A DNA stretch of 64,000 bases from Macrosoma leucophasiata (GCA_036365455.1 JAWQUS010000003.1:4298001-4362000); one strand, 5' to 3'. Positions 31,076 through 41,915 are shown, counted from the first letter of the stretch. Notes: generated from the letters alone by a model not told the origin. Numbers and translations: made by a program.

Positions 31076-31969
31076 ATGGCGGAGTGCGTCGCGAAAGAAA
31101 GTATGCAGCAGCCAGCTAGTTTACAGGAGGCTATCAATGTAATCAAGTTCCTAAAAACTTCACATAAACAAGAAATTACGAAAATGAAAGAGGCATATCT
31201 GAAACAAACTGAGATGATAAAGAAACTGGAATCAAATAGAAAGAAGGAACTAGAGTTTTTGTCAAGTGAGCTACAGAAGTATGAATTAAGCTTAGCTCTA
31301 AGAACAGAATCAGTTGCTAAGCAATTAGCAGAAAAAGATGACATCATACAAAAACAGAGTGATATGATAGATGAACTTAATAAGAAATTAAGGTTGAAAG
31401 ATGACACTTCACCTGAAATTTCTATCCTCATAGATTCAAATTCCGACTCTGGTGTTGCTTTAGAAAACGAAGAGATAGTCATCAAAAAGCAAGAAACTAA
31501 GCCTACGCCAGAAACAAAAGCCACTAGAAAATGTAGTCGAAGGTTTGCAGATCCTATAAGCTTTTTACGAAGGGTTGACTTTTCACCAATGAAATATAAG
31601 CCTAGAGGGGAAAGTAAGAAAAAAGAGGATAAAAAGAAAAATCTGGAAGTACCTGCCATTAACAGAGTTTTCAGTCGACAATCTAGTAATGAGAAAGCAA
31701 CGAGTGATGACGATAGGCTTTTGACAGAAGACGCCACCCATTCAGACAGTACTATAGGGCCAGTTATAATCAGACCGAAGAAATTGAACGACAGTATGAA
31801 CAATCACTTCTCTGATGATGGCAGTGAGGACACCAGTGAAGAGATATTCGATAGAGTAATGACTAGAAGTAGTATTAGAAGATCAGTAAAAGCAAATCCA
31901 AAATATAAGAAAATCAATCGAACAAAATCAAAACTTCTGGAACAAGTCAAAGTGAATATTGGTGATTGA
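31076..31969 (+). CDS. Coiled-coil protein, unassigned (297 aa)
   Basis: The frame is open from 30956, but its first 40 codons read through a splice-acceptor tract. I therefore start at the ATG with a strong context (AAAATGGCG). No in-frame stop separates acceptor and ATG, so a coding upstream exon remains possible. Residues about 16-110 form a near-continuous amphipathic coiled coil, rich in Lys and Glu. Residues 117-145 are acidic and Ser-rich (IDSNSDSGVALENEE). A short block with Phe-Leu-Arg-Arg-Val-Asp-Phe lies near 163-169. A Lys-rich segment at 180-190 and alternating acidic (211-260) and basic (263-287) tails follow. No enzyme motif, signal peptide or membrane segment is visible. The layout suits a cytoplasmic or nuclear scaffold protein. 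I do not recognise the family; a loose likeness to small CCDC-type coiled-coil proteins is not enough for a name. The codons contain no transposon sequence. Confidence 0.8.
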   Translation: MAECVAKESMQQPASLQEAINVIKFLKTSHKQEITKMKEAYLKQTEMIKKLESNRKKELEFLSSELQKYELSLALRTESVAKQLAEKDDIIQKQSDMIDELNKKLRLKDDTSPEISILIDSNSDSGVALENEEIVIKKQETKPTPETKATRKCSRRFADPISFLRRVDFSPMKYKPRGESKKKEDKKKNLEVPAINRVFSRQSSNEKATSDDDRLLTEDATHSDSTIGPVIIRPKKLNDSMNNHFSDDGSEDTSEEIFDRVMTRSSIRRSVKANPKYKKINRTKSKLLEQVKVNIGD

Positions 31970-32044
31970 ACTGATTTGTTTTAGGTATATGTGTTACATC
32001 GGACTCATGACTGGTGCTTTTAGGTTAATTTAATGTGCAATTTG

Positions 32045-32050
32045 AATAAA
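32045..32050 (+). promoter_or_regulatory. Polyadenylation signal of gene 1
   Basis: AATAAA, 76 bases after the stop codon of the coiled-coil gene. Confidence 0.65.
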
Positions 32051-33235
32051 TAACTTCATGTGATGAGGGAAATTTGACTTTAATTTATCTGCCATATCAA
32101 TAATTCTAATATTAGTGATGTGTTTTTCAGTAGGTACCTAAAGAATGTCAAATAATAATTTATTTTCTAACCATATTTTATATGTTACACGTGTAATAAG
32201 TACATAGGTCCTCATTGATACATAACTTGCGAAATATTTCACAACATTGACATATTTAGAGAACAATACGTTTCTTAGAATCAGAATCTAAATTCAGCAA
32301 CTCATTATTATTAACTCACAATGCAAAGTATACTGAACTCGCAACAAAGGAATTCCCACAATAGACAGATGTAATTTATGACAGTCAATAACTAGTCTTT
32401 AGTCTCGCCGCCGATCTATACTCATCAATTTTCATTTGTTTACTATCGGTAGAGATCTTTAGAGTCGGTGCTTGGAGACTTCGGCTCCATTGTTTTAATT
32501 AATCTATCTGCAGCTAAACCACCGTAGTGCTCTGTGTTTATGTTCTAGCCTCGTATTTTTTGGGATTTCTTGGAGAGAGGCAAAATATTATCTGAATTGT
32601 TATCTATGAAGACCTCAAGTATATGTAAATTTACTTATATTACACTTAAATAATATACGGAATGGACATCTAATGAAAACATTTTTCGTATTGGTGAACA
32701 GAAATATAATGAAACCTTCGAAATAATTTTTATCACATACTTTAGAAATATATTTAAGTAAAATATTTTCATAGTTTAATCATATATAGCTTATCTTATT
32801 ATAATGAACACGTATAGCCTCTTATGTATGTATCTTCACGCCAAGTCCCTTACAGCCTCTTCATTAGCAAAAAATATTTTTTATGTTATATTGTTATCGT
32901 AAATACCACAGACTTCTACATTTGCTTGTGCTATACCTAAAGAACTACCTTAATCGAGATATGATATTCTCAAATCTGCAACGTTTTTTCAAAGATCTAT
33001 CTTATCACACCTTACACTATAGGTTGCACAAGAAAAAAAATACTTCGCTACTTTTACTTATTATTTAAAAAATCAAGATTTTATTTTAACATTTTGTCGG
33101 AGTAAGTAATATTCCAAATAACAGCTTTCCAGTACTAAGAGTATCTGCGCTAAGCTATAGACAGACAGACGGACGGACATGATGAAACTTTAAGGGTACC
33201 TATCTTCTAGGCTACGGAATGTACGGAACCGTTAA
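32051..33235. other. No recognised feature
   Basis: AT-rich sequence. At about 33155-33235 there is a weak GGGTTCCGTA-type remnant (GACAGACAGACGGACGGACA, TACGGAACCGTTAA). Confidence 0.4.
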
Positions 33236-33410
33236 TTGTATACCGTAATAATTATTACAGAGACATAACAACTTCGGTCTCAGGGGGTTGCAATGCATCT
33301 GCATTTTGACCTCCGGTTTTTATGTAGATGTCTATAGGCTGCCTTCATTACTTAACATCAATGGCAGCTGCAAGATTGTTTGCAACATTCGTTACCTACA
33401 TGAAAAAGCT
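33236..33410 (+). mobile_element. Family A diverged 3' half
   Basis: CAGAGACATAACAACTTCGG ... GCATCTGCATTTTGACCTCC ... AACATCAATGGCAGCTGCAA. It belongs to the diverged subfamily (ATAACAACTT in place of ATAACACCTT). Confidence 0.7.
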
Positions 33411-33740
33411 CATATATCAAAATACATTACGACTTAGAATATGGATTAAATCATAAATCTTATAATGTTTAACAATGAAGTATGTTTCAAACTTGAATAA
33501 ATGTTCGCCAGTTAAGATTTAGCTCTGCATTTAACAGACTTAGCGTTTTCATTAAAACTTAGTAAAGTGACTTTAATTGTTTTATGCAGAGAGCACGCAA
33601 TTACGCTATTCTGCTTGTACCATCAGGAAACTGGTTGCTTTACCACCTTATGCAATGATAATAAAAACTATATTTGATTGATTTTGGATAAGCGAATAGT
33701 TTCCAGACTGCACTTTACAGGAATTACGGATCAGTTTTTT

Positions 33741-34025
33741 ACTGGTGTTAGAGCTCCAGTAACGGAGATCGCGGGCGTAAGCACCACCGCATTACCTAAT
33801 ATACTTGCCGCTAAATGGTAGTGTTCAGCACTATCGTGTTCCGGTCAGGTGGTAATGTACGGCCCTGTAATTTCCGGCACAGAGGCATAACACCTTAGGT
33901 ATCAGGAGTGGAAGCGCATTTGCATTTTGACCTTGGTCTTTGTGTGGGTGTCTATAAGCTGCAGTCATGACTTAACATCAACGTGAAATGCATGCTTGTT
34001 TACCACATCAATGACATAAAAAAAT
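33741..34025 (+). mobile_element. Family A SINE-like repeat, full length
   Basis: Complete, from ACTGGTGTTAGAGCTCCAG to ATGACATAAAAAAATA. Confidence 0.88.
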
Positions 34026-34339
34026 ACCACTGTGGTAATTTAACGGTAATATGGGTGGGACCTTATCACAGAGCATAAATTTGTTGAAAAAGTATTTTAT
34101 AAAAGCAGCCTTACTTTTGTTGCCAACGGTCAATTATTTGGGAAAATGTTCTGTAATAATTTCTTTTTCGCCGAGCGGTAGAGTACGCGGCGACGAATTG
34201 CTGCCGTTTTTTAGTGAAATTTCTTAAGAGAGAGCAAATTGGTTCCTCAATTACTTTTAAAAATTTAATGTTAAAAGGTATATATGTATACTTCATATCT
34301 ATGATAAAATTAAATATAAGGGTATTTTATATTTTATTA

Positions 34340-34990
34340 TTATGTCTCTCGTCAGCACGGGGTCCAAATTGAACCCCGGACCTTTGTCAGGCTTGCGCGG
34401 GGACATAGGGGTCCAACACGTAGAGGCCCTTTCGAGAATTTTGATCTACTTTGTAATGGGTTATATCCGGCGGGACCTCTCTCTGACTGCATCAATAGTT
34501 AATACAGACACAGACAGACCCCGCAGAATATAATTGGACTATTGTGATGATAAGTGATTCGCCAAACTTTGGGCTATGTGGGTGAACTGGGGGGACTAGC
34601 TGGCTGGGCCTATGGAGTGAGATCCGGCACCTGCCTATATTCAACAACTAACATTATCGAATCCTACTTTAGGCAGGTGGTGACTCGCCTCTCCTTGGTG
34701 GGCCCCCCAAACAGCCAACCTGATGGTCGACAGGGGGCAACACTGTTGAGAGAGGCTGGGGGTGTCGAGAGGTGTGGCCCCAGTTTCAGCATCACGAGCG
34801 AGTAATCTCGAGCTCGGAGCGGGTTTCCCCGCTATTATGCCTTTAGACACTTCCACCCCCGAGTGTATGGCTCTTGCAGAAATTTAAACAACAGCCTATT
34901 ATCCAAATGCCATACCTCTAGCGCCCCACTCTGACCGTCCAATGAAGGCAAGCCAGAGGTGAGAGATTAGATTTTATTATTATTATTACA
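34340..34990 (+). mobile_element. Probable 5'-truncated LINE 3' region with (ATT)n tail
   Basis: A GC-rich island of about 640 bp in AT-rich DNA (AGCACGGGGTCCAAATTGAA ... CTCGGAGCGGGTTTCCCCGC ... CCACTCTGACCGTCCAATGA). It ends in GATTTTATTATTATTATTAC. Composition and tail suit the 3' part of a non-LTR retrotransposon. The short frames at 34342-34805 show no RT motif, so the class is inferred from layout only. Confidence 0.55.
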
Positions 34991-35135
34991 CTTTATAATT
35001 TTTTTTTGGGGCAATTAGTTAAGTACTATGCTTTAAATCTTGTATGAAATCTTGATTGGTAGGGGGCTCATTGTTAAAGTTAGTTTTAAAATATTGTATG
35101 ACATCTCAGGCTTTCAATGTACCTATTACGCGCAA

Positions 35136-35460
35136 TTAGAACTATCAAAACTCATACTTTGCTGACAGTTCTAAGCATACTTCGCTCAAAGTAAAGTCGT
35201 AGTGCGGTCTGTGAATCGCTCACTTAGAACTGTCAAAACTCATAGTCTACTGACAGTTCTAAGCATACTTTGCTCAAAGTAAAGTCGTTGTGCGGTCTGT
35301 GAATCGCACACTTAGAACTGTCAAAACTCATACTCTGCTGACAGTTCTAAGCATACTTCGCTCAAAGTAAAGTCGTAGTGCGGTCTGTGAATCGCGCACT
35401 TAGGACTGTCAAAACTCATACCTTGCTGACAGTTCTAAGCATAGGTACTTTTCTGAAATG
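35136..35460 (+). repeat. 88-bp tandem array derived from the foldback MITE
   Basis: Units start at 35136, 35224, 35312 and 35400 (exact 88-bp spacing); the last is partial. Each contains TTAGAACTGTCAAAACTCAT, its near-complement TGACAGTTCTAAGCATAC, and the MITE end AGTGCGGTCTGTGAATCGC. Confidence 0.85.
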
Positions 35461-35505
35461 ACTACTAGCGCTGTATTTAAAACAATGGATTTGGAGTTAA
35501 ATGGG

Positions 35506-35650
35506 ATAATGTACGGCCCTGTAATTTCCGGCACAGAGGCATAATACCTTACGCCTCAGGAGTGGCAACGCATCTACACTGAAATCTCTGGTTTTATGTA
35601 GATGTGTATAGGCTTACAGTATTTTTACCATCAATGTGAACTAAATGAAA
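35506..35650 (+). mobile_element. Family A 3' half, diverged
   Basis: Starts TGTACGGCCCTGTAATTTCC, keeps CAGAGGCATAATACC, and decays after ATGTGTATAGGC. Confidence 0.7.
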
Positions 35651-36369
35651 ATTGTATTAGCCAAGTTCTAGTAAAGTAAGCTGATGAATCAAAGAGATTA
35701 AATACTACAAAAGTATTAATAAAGGATTACGTTACACTAGGTTTCAAACATTTAATCCTAATAGCTTTGTTCTATGTAGTAATTAAAGATGAGATTTACA
35801 TGGGCTGATCGCAGTTATCTAGGGTAAGTGCCAAGAGCGGATAAGAATTTTATTTAAGTGAGTGAATTTTTATGCGAAGGAATTTATAATCTTCAGTTCT
35901 TCAAAAATTAACAGAAAAATACAAAAATCGACCTTTATTTTTAGAAAAATAAAGATCTTTTTTAAATAATATTACACAAACTTTTTTTAAATAATATATA
36001 GATTCCATTATTTGTCCTCCAAAGCCCCTATGTTTGAGATCCACTTAGTTCCATAATACGTTCATGTTTGAATCACCTCACTAATTCAGTGTCAAATTCA
36101 GTATCATAATACAAACAGTATTAAATAACAAGAAGACGGAATCTCTCAACGCGACATTATGTGCCTCTCTAAAGAATACTTGTTCTCTTCATCCCCTTAA
36201 ATATCTTGTTTTCGGAATGCGCCTCTTGGGGATTTTAGAATACTATTGGATACGGAGTTGAGTGCTTGGAGTTGTAACATCGACCTTAGATGGTTACGGT
36301 GCTTATTCCATTTGCGTGTTGCTATTTTTCAGTTTTTTATAGTTCAATAATACGTAACAATTCTGTAAG

Positions 36370-36590
36370 AACAGGCAAACCGCGGATACTCCGCCAAAAT
36401 TCCATACAAACCCTTAATTTGGTCTCTATTACACAGACATTACCAGTGACGTGTATTTACACGTGCATCTGTGTGCGTAGTACGTAGAGAATACCAAGCG
36501 TCGCCAATAAGAGGGAAGGAGGTTGGATGAGGTGGGAAATCGGGCGGGACGTCGAAGTGTCCATTCTATACGCAGTATTATTACATATTC
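36370..36590 (+). repeat. Interspersed repeat shared with 24417-24645
   Basis: AACAGGCAAACCGCGGATAC, AATTTGGTCTCTATTACACA, CGTCGCCAATAAGAGGGAAG and AAATCGGGCGGGACGTCGA match the reverse complement of the 24.4-kb block. The ending GTATTATTACATATTCTCT recurs at about 42374-42395. Confidence 0.65.
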
Positions 36591-36677
36591 TCTGGAACAG
36601 GTAAATGTATTGAAACCCTTTTTCTATTTTTAGAGTTTGTAACAGAGTTTAAAACATGATAAATAATAATAATGAAA

Positions 36678-36797
36678 TACGCTTACACTCACAGCCCCAC
36701 ACTAGGTATAAACCTGTGTCGTGAGTGCCGCTGTACACACACAACACGTACACAAACACCAAGACCCGAAACAAATATCTGTAGGCCATACAAATAG
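36678..36797 (-). mobile_element. Family B SINE, 5'-truncated
   Basis: Only the body (TTACACTCACAGCCCCACAC ... CTGTAGGCCATACAAATA). The tRNA-like head is missing. Confidence 0.7.
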
Positions 36798-36844
36798 GTT
36801 AGGATTAGGATCCCACTGCAGAATGATTTCAATCATTCAGATAT

Positions 36845-37989
36845 GCTGGTTCATATCCGGCTCGAAGGACCAAAGAATGTGGGGTTGTAAGGTCCTCACA
36901 TTCGTTGATAATGATATAAGGAGATAATTTCCGGGGAGAGATAGTTAAATATATTCACTCGGTTTGAATGCAAAATGAACACTGATTAATTGTAAAAGAA
37001 ATGAGGGAATCGCCAGCGTGTGCAAACGCAGCGTCAGCGGGAAACACGTAAATGCACGGTTGACCGTACATGTTGGATACTGTAATTATACTTATCAATC
37101 ATTAAACTCATGCGTCAATGAATGAGTGTAAAATGTAGGTAACTCCAGTTTTAAAACTCCATACTGTTGTCAAAACGATAGTTATACCTATGTATATACA
37201 AACATTCCAATCGCATCCAATGGTCCGCGAAATGCAGGTGGAGTTTGGAACTGCTGATACGGAACTTTCCACTCCGATCGGGAACAAGATTCTATCGAAC
37301 AAAACTGTTGTAACTTAACGGCTTATACACTGGAAGACCGTGTCGAGTCGGGGGATTCGAATCTTATTGGAGTTCCACAAAACTCTGCCGACATACATTT
37401 GTGTAGCGGAATAAATCAATATTGAACATTTTTCGTTGTACTCTTAAGGTTTTTCTAGAGTGAAAGTTGCACCACCTCTAATCGCATATGTCTTACGTGT
37501 CTCTCCGCAATGCCCTAACAAGGGTCTCCCTTAGGCATTTCCGCTAATTTTTACTTAGAAAGCGTCCTCTACGATCATTGCTTGGCCTTTGAAGTAGACT
37601 TATCGTCGGCCCTGTAATTTCTGGCACAGAGGCATAACACCTTAAGCCTCAGGAGTGGTAACGCATCTGCATTTTAACCTTGATCTTTGTGTGGGTGTCT
37701 ATAGGCTGCAGTCATCTCTTAACATCAATGTAAACTGCATGCTTGTTTAACACTTCCATTACATTAAAAATAATCTTTTCATTTCCCACTGGCGCTGCGC
37801 TTGCACACGCTGGCGATTCCCTTATTTCTTATACAATTAATCAGTGTTCATTTTGCATTCAAACCGAGTGATACTATTTAACAATCTTTCCCCAGAAATT
37901 ATCCCCTTATATCATTATTATCATCAACGAATGTGAGGACCTTACAACCCCCACATTCTTTTGGTCCTTTGAGCCGGATACTAACCAGC
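36845..37989. mobile_element. Foldback of 1.15 kb with roughly 200-bp inverted arms
   Basis: 36845-37044 and 37782-37989 are inverted copies with scattered substitutions and small indels (estimated above 90% identity by eye). Shared landmarks are AAGGTCCTCACATTCGTTG, CGGTTTGAATGCAAAATGAA and GGGAATCGCCAGCGTGTGCA. The centre includes a family A 3' half (37607-37770) lying directly beside the right arm. No transposase frame is present. It is either an old DNA transposon derivative or an old inverted duplication. Confidence 0.75.
37607..37770 (+). mobile_element. Family A 3' half
   Basis: CCTGTAATTTCTGGCACAGA to CATTACATTAAAAA. The 5' half is absent. Confidence 0.8.
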
Positions 37990-37999
37990 GACCTATGGA

Positions 38000-38240
38000 T
38001 AGAGATAGAAATATTGCTCATCGATCTCAGGAGACTTCGGCTTATTTTGGGTTAGAAGAGCGTTATTTTTCGCACCTTACGTATGCGACATTTGTCGACG
38101 ACTTTGATCAAGTTTTGACCAATACCGGACTATCAGTGCTTACGTTGGCAGTGTGGAGTAGAGATAACGCTTTACGTCGAAACTAGGTGATTGTCTCTTT
38201 CGTAGGCCCGATTTGCAATATTTATTGTTGGGTACTGAAT
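38000..38240. repeat. Repeat shared with 10.4-10.9 kb and the window end
   Basis: ATCTCAGGAGACTTCGGCTT, TCGCACCTTACGTATGCGAC, GTAGAGATAACGCTTTACG and TTATTGTTGGGTACTG recur, partly inverted, at 10415-10480, 10820-10900 and 63835-63990. Probably one foldback or MITE-like family. Confidence 0.5.
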
Positions 38241-38555
38241 ATGCTGTCCCACAGCGGGGCACGAGTCTCTCCCCTTTTTTGGGGGGAGGCCTGGAGCTTA
38301 CTCTACCACGCTACTCTAATGCAAATTGGTGGGGATACGGGTTAGTGGCCAACCCGCTGTCGGATGTTTTGAACCACCCACAATCCCTATCGATAGCAAC
38401 CGGGACCGACGGCTTAACGTGCCTTTTAAAGCACGGAAACGCGCATTTTTTAATTTGCCACTAGCGGTCACCCATCACACACCCGACCGCGCCCGTAATG
38501 CTTAACCGAGTAGATCATTTACGGCTGGTGTAAGCCGCGGGGTCATACGCGCTTC
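38240..38555 (-). mobile_element. LINE-Q 3' end, longer copy
   Basis: The plus strand reads GGGGCACGAGTCTCTCCCCT ... CGGGACCGACGGCTTAACGT ... GGTCACCCATCACACACCCG ... GAGTAGATCATTTACGGCTG, covering the same blocks as 4355-4716. Confidence 0.65.
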
Positions 38556-38634
38556 ATGAGGTAGTAAACAAGCATGTTAAAATTGACATATTTCTGTTTT
38601 TCACAGTTAGGTCGATCGTCGATCTCAAATAGGT

Positions 38635-38770
38635 TAACTAAAATAAAAACGGAAAGAGAAATTCGATAATAAAATATGGGGCTTCGGTAGCTTAGTGGTG
38701 CAGCTTGGACTTGATATCCTGAGGTCGCAGGTTTGATTCCTGCCTGAAGTCAACATTTTCTTTCATATCT
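38635..38770 (+). mobile_element. Family D element (copy D5), degraded
   Basis: GGCTTCGGTAGCTTAGTGGT ... GGTCGCAGGTTTGATTCCTG CCTGAAGTC between GGAAAGAGAAATTCG and CAACATTTTCTTTC. The core is missing bases in the D arm. Confidence 0.55.
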
Positions 38771-38926
38771 CCGCGAACCAAAGGATCGCGGTTTTTTGAG
38801 GACCCAGTTCGAATAATTCGTTTACATCGCGAACGACACACGTACCTATATGGAACCGAAACGTTAAGTGGCTGTATGTAAACACTATTGGTGAATCACA
38901 TTATTATTATTTTTTTGTTGGAAGAG

Positions 38927-39178
38927 CTCCAGTGAAGGAGCTCGCGGGCGTAGGCACCATCGCATTACCTAATATACTTGCCGCTAAATGGTAGTGTTCA
39001 ACACTATCGTGCTCCGGTCAGGTGGTAATGTACGGCCCTGTAATTTCCGGCACAGAGGCATAACACCTTAGGCCTCAGGGGTGGTAACGCATCTGCATTT
39101 CGACCTTGCTGCAGGCATCATTTAACATCAATGTGAGCTGCATGCTTGTTTGCCACTTCCATAACATAAAAAAAAAAA
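38927..39178 (+). mobile_element. Family A SINE-like repeat, small deletion
   Basis: Near full length. The segment between CGACCTTG and CTGCAGGCATC is missing. Confidence 0.85.
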
Positions 39179-39436
39179 TCTGTCCATGTCTTATGTCGTA
39201 CTTTGTTACAGATATAAATCTCAAGTAGAAGCTCATCAATAAGAAATTAAAATATAAACGAGTAATTAATTAGAAATAAATTTGATAGCAACTGGAAAAA
39301 CTTGTTGGAAGATTTCAATACATAATTGATTAGTCAAAGGTCAACCACAAAATGATAAGAATAACAACGGGATTCAGATAATAATAATAGAAGTTACTCT
39401 CGCTAGTATTCATATTTTAAAGGTTAATTTATCGTG

Positions 39437-40235
39437 GAATCTAAATATATAAAAATTAATTCCACTTTTGGTTTAAATTATAACTCAAGAACGGACTCAG
39501 CCATGCAAACCAAACGTTTAGAATTTGTTCGGAATATTTAGTAGATAGGTAGATGTGAAGTTTGCACATAATCGGTAGAGCGGTTCGTTTTTTTTTTTTT
39601 TTTTTTTTCTTCATTTAAAGAGCTTGGTCAAAGACCATGACGCTCTATACGTTCACATGAATTACATTCTTCATTTAAAAAAAAATAATTAAACAACATT
39701 AGCTCATTGACAATTGATATAGTTGCAACAGTATTCTGGCGTCATCCGTAGTAGGATCTGCCAGGACACTGTTGCAATGTCCTATTTCTAATGAAGCCCT
39801 GCGATGAGCCTCACCTCGAACACATTCAACCAAAATATGGTATACGTCTTCCACTTTACCACATATACTACAATTAGGGGTATCAGATTGACTCATTAAG
39901 AATTTAAACTTATTAAATGGCACATGTCCGGAGCGAAGTCTCATCATTATGACAAGTTCTCAAGAGCGGTTCTTCATTTATCACTTTTTTGTAGGTAATA
40001 AATGAATTCAATAAATGGCGGATCATTTGTTGTGTTGACAGTAAAAGCACTTAACACGTTCGTTTATTTAGACTGTGGTAAAAGCATGTTGTTATGTCAT
40101 TCATCCAATCATTTTCATTTCGGATTTGCTTCCGGTTATAAATATTTTTTGTTTGAATAAATTAATTAGATGAGCCATTTTTTTTATTTTTAATTTTTTA
40201 CGCAGCGAAGCACGTACCGAGCCGCTAGTATATTA
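39437..40235. repeat. Degenerate repeat interrupted by a LINE insertion
   Basis: The left part starts TATATAAAAATTAATTCCAC and runs to 39586. The right part resumes at 39963 and ends CAGCGAAGCACGTACCGAGC CGCTAGT. The two parts share AGAGCGGTTC (39577-39586 and 39963-39972), a 10-bp target-site duplication around the insert. Confidence 0.7.
39587..39962 (-). mobile_element. 5'-truncated non-LTR retrotransposon (Jockey/R1-like C-terminus)
   Basis: The minus frame at 39699-39947 encodes 82 residues with RLRSGHVPFNKF and a Cys-X2-Cys-X7-His-X4-Cys knuckle (CSICGKVEDVYHILVEC). This is the hallmark of the C-terminal end of ORF2 in Jockey- and R1-group LINEs. A poly-A tail (poly-T on the plus strand, 39588-39610) and a 10-bp duplication frame the 376-bp insert. 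The polymerase is missing, so it cannot move on its own. Confidence 0.85.
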
Positions 40236-40284
40236 AAATAATATTATAACGATTTACTAGTAGTAATGGTGTAGGAACGTGACA

Positions 40285-40510
40285 TTTCTACCGACCTAGC
40301 AGAAGAATTTTCTTCTACAAGAAGATAATTCTTCCACTAGTGCAGTCAGTCAACTGAACAATGGCTGTCAAACTAGTCCAATGAGGCGGTAGTAAATGCA
40401 ATAAAGCAAGATGGGCTGCAGCGTCCTGCAGTAAAACTACCGTCTCTGCGATCGCAAATCCGCATGCCAAGCGTGGCGATTACGTGTTCAGCAGTAAACG
40501 TAATGAAAGA
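40285..40510. repeat. Repeat shared with 55165-55390
   Basis: TCAACTGAACAATGGCTGTC, GGCGGTAGTAAATGCAATAA, GTAAAACTACCGTCTCTGCG and GCATGCCAAGCGTGGCGATT match 55210-55360. The last part is also found in the spacer of palindrome 1. Non-coding. Confidence 0.6.
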
Positions 40511-40530
40511 ATTAGTACGGACTGAACTGT

Positions 40531-40780
40531 ACTGGTGGTAGAGCTCCAGTGACGGAGCTCGCGGACGTAGGCACCACCGCATTACCTTAAATACTTACGG
40601 CTAAATGGTAGTGTTCAGTACTATCGTGTTCCGGTTAACACCTTAACACCTTAAGCCTCAGGAGTGGTATCGCATCTGCATTTTGCACCCTGGTCCTTGT
40701 GTAAGTGTCAGGCTGCAGTCATCACTTAACATCGATGTGAACTGCATGTTTGTTTGCCACTTCTCTAATATAAGAAAAAA
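40531..40780 (+). mobile_element. Family A SINE-like repeat, internal deletion
   Basis: The 5' half is complete up to GTGTTCCGG. About 40 bp around TGTACGGCCCTG is missing. The tail is intact. Confidence 0.85.
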
Positions 40781-41466
40781 ATAAACATGACAAGGGCTAT
40801 TTTATTTGAAAACAAAAAATGTTTGAGTGGATGGATGGATGGAAGTTTGTTACTTTTTGTTTGTTGTTCCCAAAAAAACTACTTGGCGGATTTAGATGAA
40901 ACCTTACAGTTATTTAGGTTTTACATTGGAATAGCATATAGGATACAATTTGCAATTATAAAAGTACACGCCGACGAAGTGGCGAGCAAAAACTAGTATA
41001 AAATAATTCGGCAACCCTTTTTTATGAATAAATTGTAATGACAATTATTATAAACCCAACTTTTTTTTCAAAGGTACACCAACTCACTTGATTAGGGTTG
41101 TGAAATACAAAATATAAGAGAAATTTATCAAGTCCCTTTGTGTAAAATAAGAATAATAAATGCAGACAAATTGTTGCTATCAGAGTCGATGTTCTAAAGG
41201 ATTTTTTGCATTAGAGAGCCGGCGATAGAGAGCAGACGCTGTTTTATTAAATATTTTTCATGGAACGCGAAAAGAAAGATTAAATATCTCATTGATGTTA
41301 TTTTGTCCGAATTTTCGCTCCTTTGTCCGTCGTTTCGCGTTCGAATTAAAAATTAAACTAAACGGAAGGTTTCCTCACATAGAATCCGTTGTTGAAATCT
41401 TACTGATGATAGAATTTGACAGTCGGAGCCGTACACACCTCCACATTGTGTCATCAATTCTAATTT

Positions 41467-41749
41467 ACTGGTGCTAGAGCGCCAGTGACGGAGCTCGCGG
41501 GCGTAGGCACCGCCGCATTACCTAATATACTTACCGTAAAATAGTAGTGTTCAGCACTATCGTATTCCGGACAGGTGGTAATGTACGGCCCTGTAATTTC
41601 CGGCAGAGAGGCATAAAACCTTAGGCCTCAGGAGTGGTAACGCATCTGCATTTTGATCTTGGTCTTTGTGTGGGTGTCTATAGGCTGCAGTCATCACTTA
41701 ACATCAATGTGAACTGCAGGCTTGTTTGCCACATCCATTACATTAAAAA
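41467..41749 (+). mobile_element. Family A SINE-like repeat, full length (in duplication unit 1)
   Basis: Starts ACTGGTGCTAGAGCGCCAG and ends CATTACATTAAAAAT. Followed tail to tail by a minus-strand family A 3' fragment at 41757-41915. Confidence 0.88.
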
Positions 41750-41756
41750 TAAATGT

Positions 41757-41915
41757 TTTTTTTGTATTAGCTGGCAAATAAGCATGCTGCTCACATTGAT
41801 GTTAAGTGTTGACTGCAGCCTATAGACATCTACACAAAAACCAGAGGTCTAAATGCAGATGCGTTGCCACCCCTGAGAATTTGTTATTATGACTCTAAGA
41901 TATGACGGGGCCATT
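41757..41915 (-). mobile_element. Family A diverged 3' half
   Basis: AGCTGGCAAATAAGCATGCT ... GACTGCAGCCTATAGACATC ... GACGGGGCCATT. Diverged subfamily. Confidence 0.7.

Noticed and set aside
31057..31803. 248-codon minus-strand ORF opposite gene 1
   Set aside because: It is the shadow of the coiled-coil frame: Ser/Phe/Leu-rich as expected from antisense Lys/Glu codons, with no own signals.
34342..34805. Two ORFs in the GC-rich block taken as genes
   Set aside because: The block ends in an (ATT)n tail and has retroelement composition; the frames are short, overlap in different frames and show no domain.
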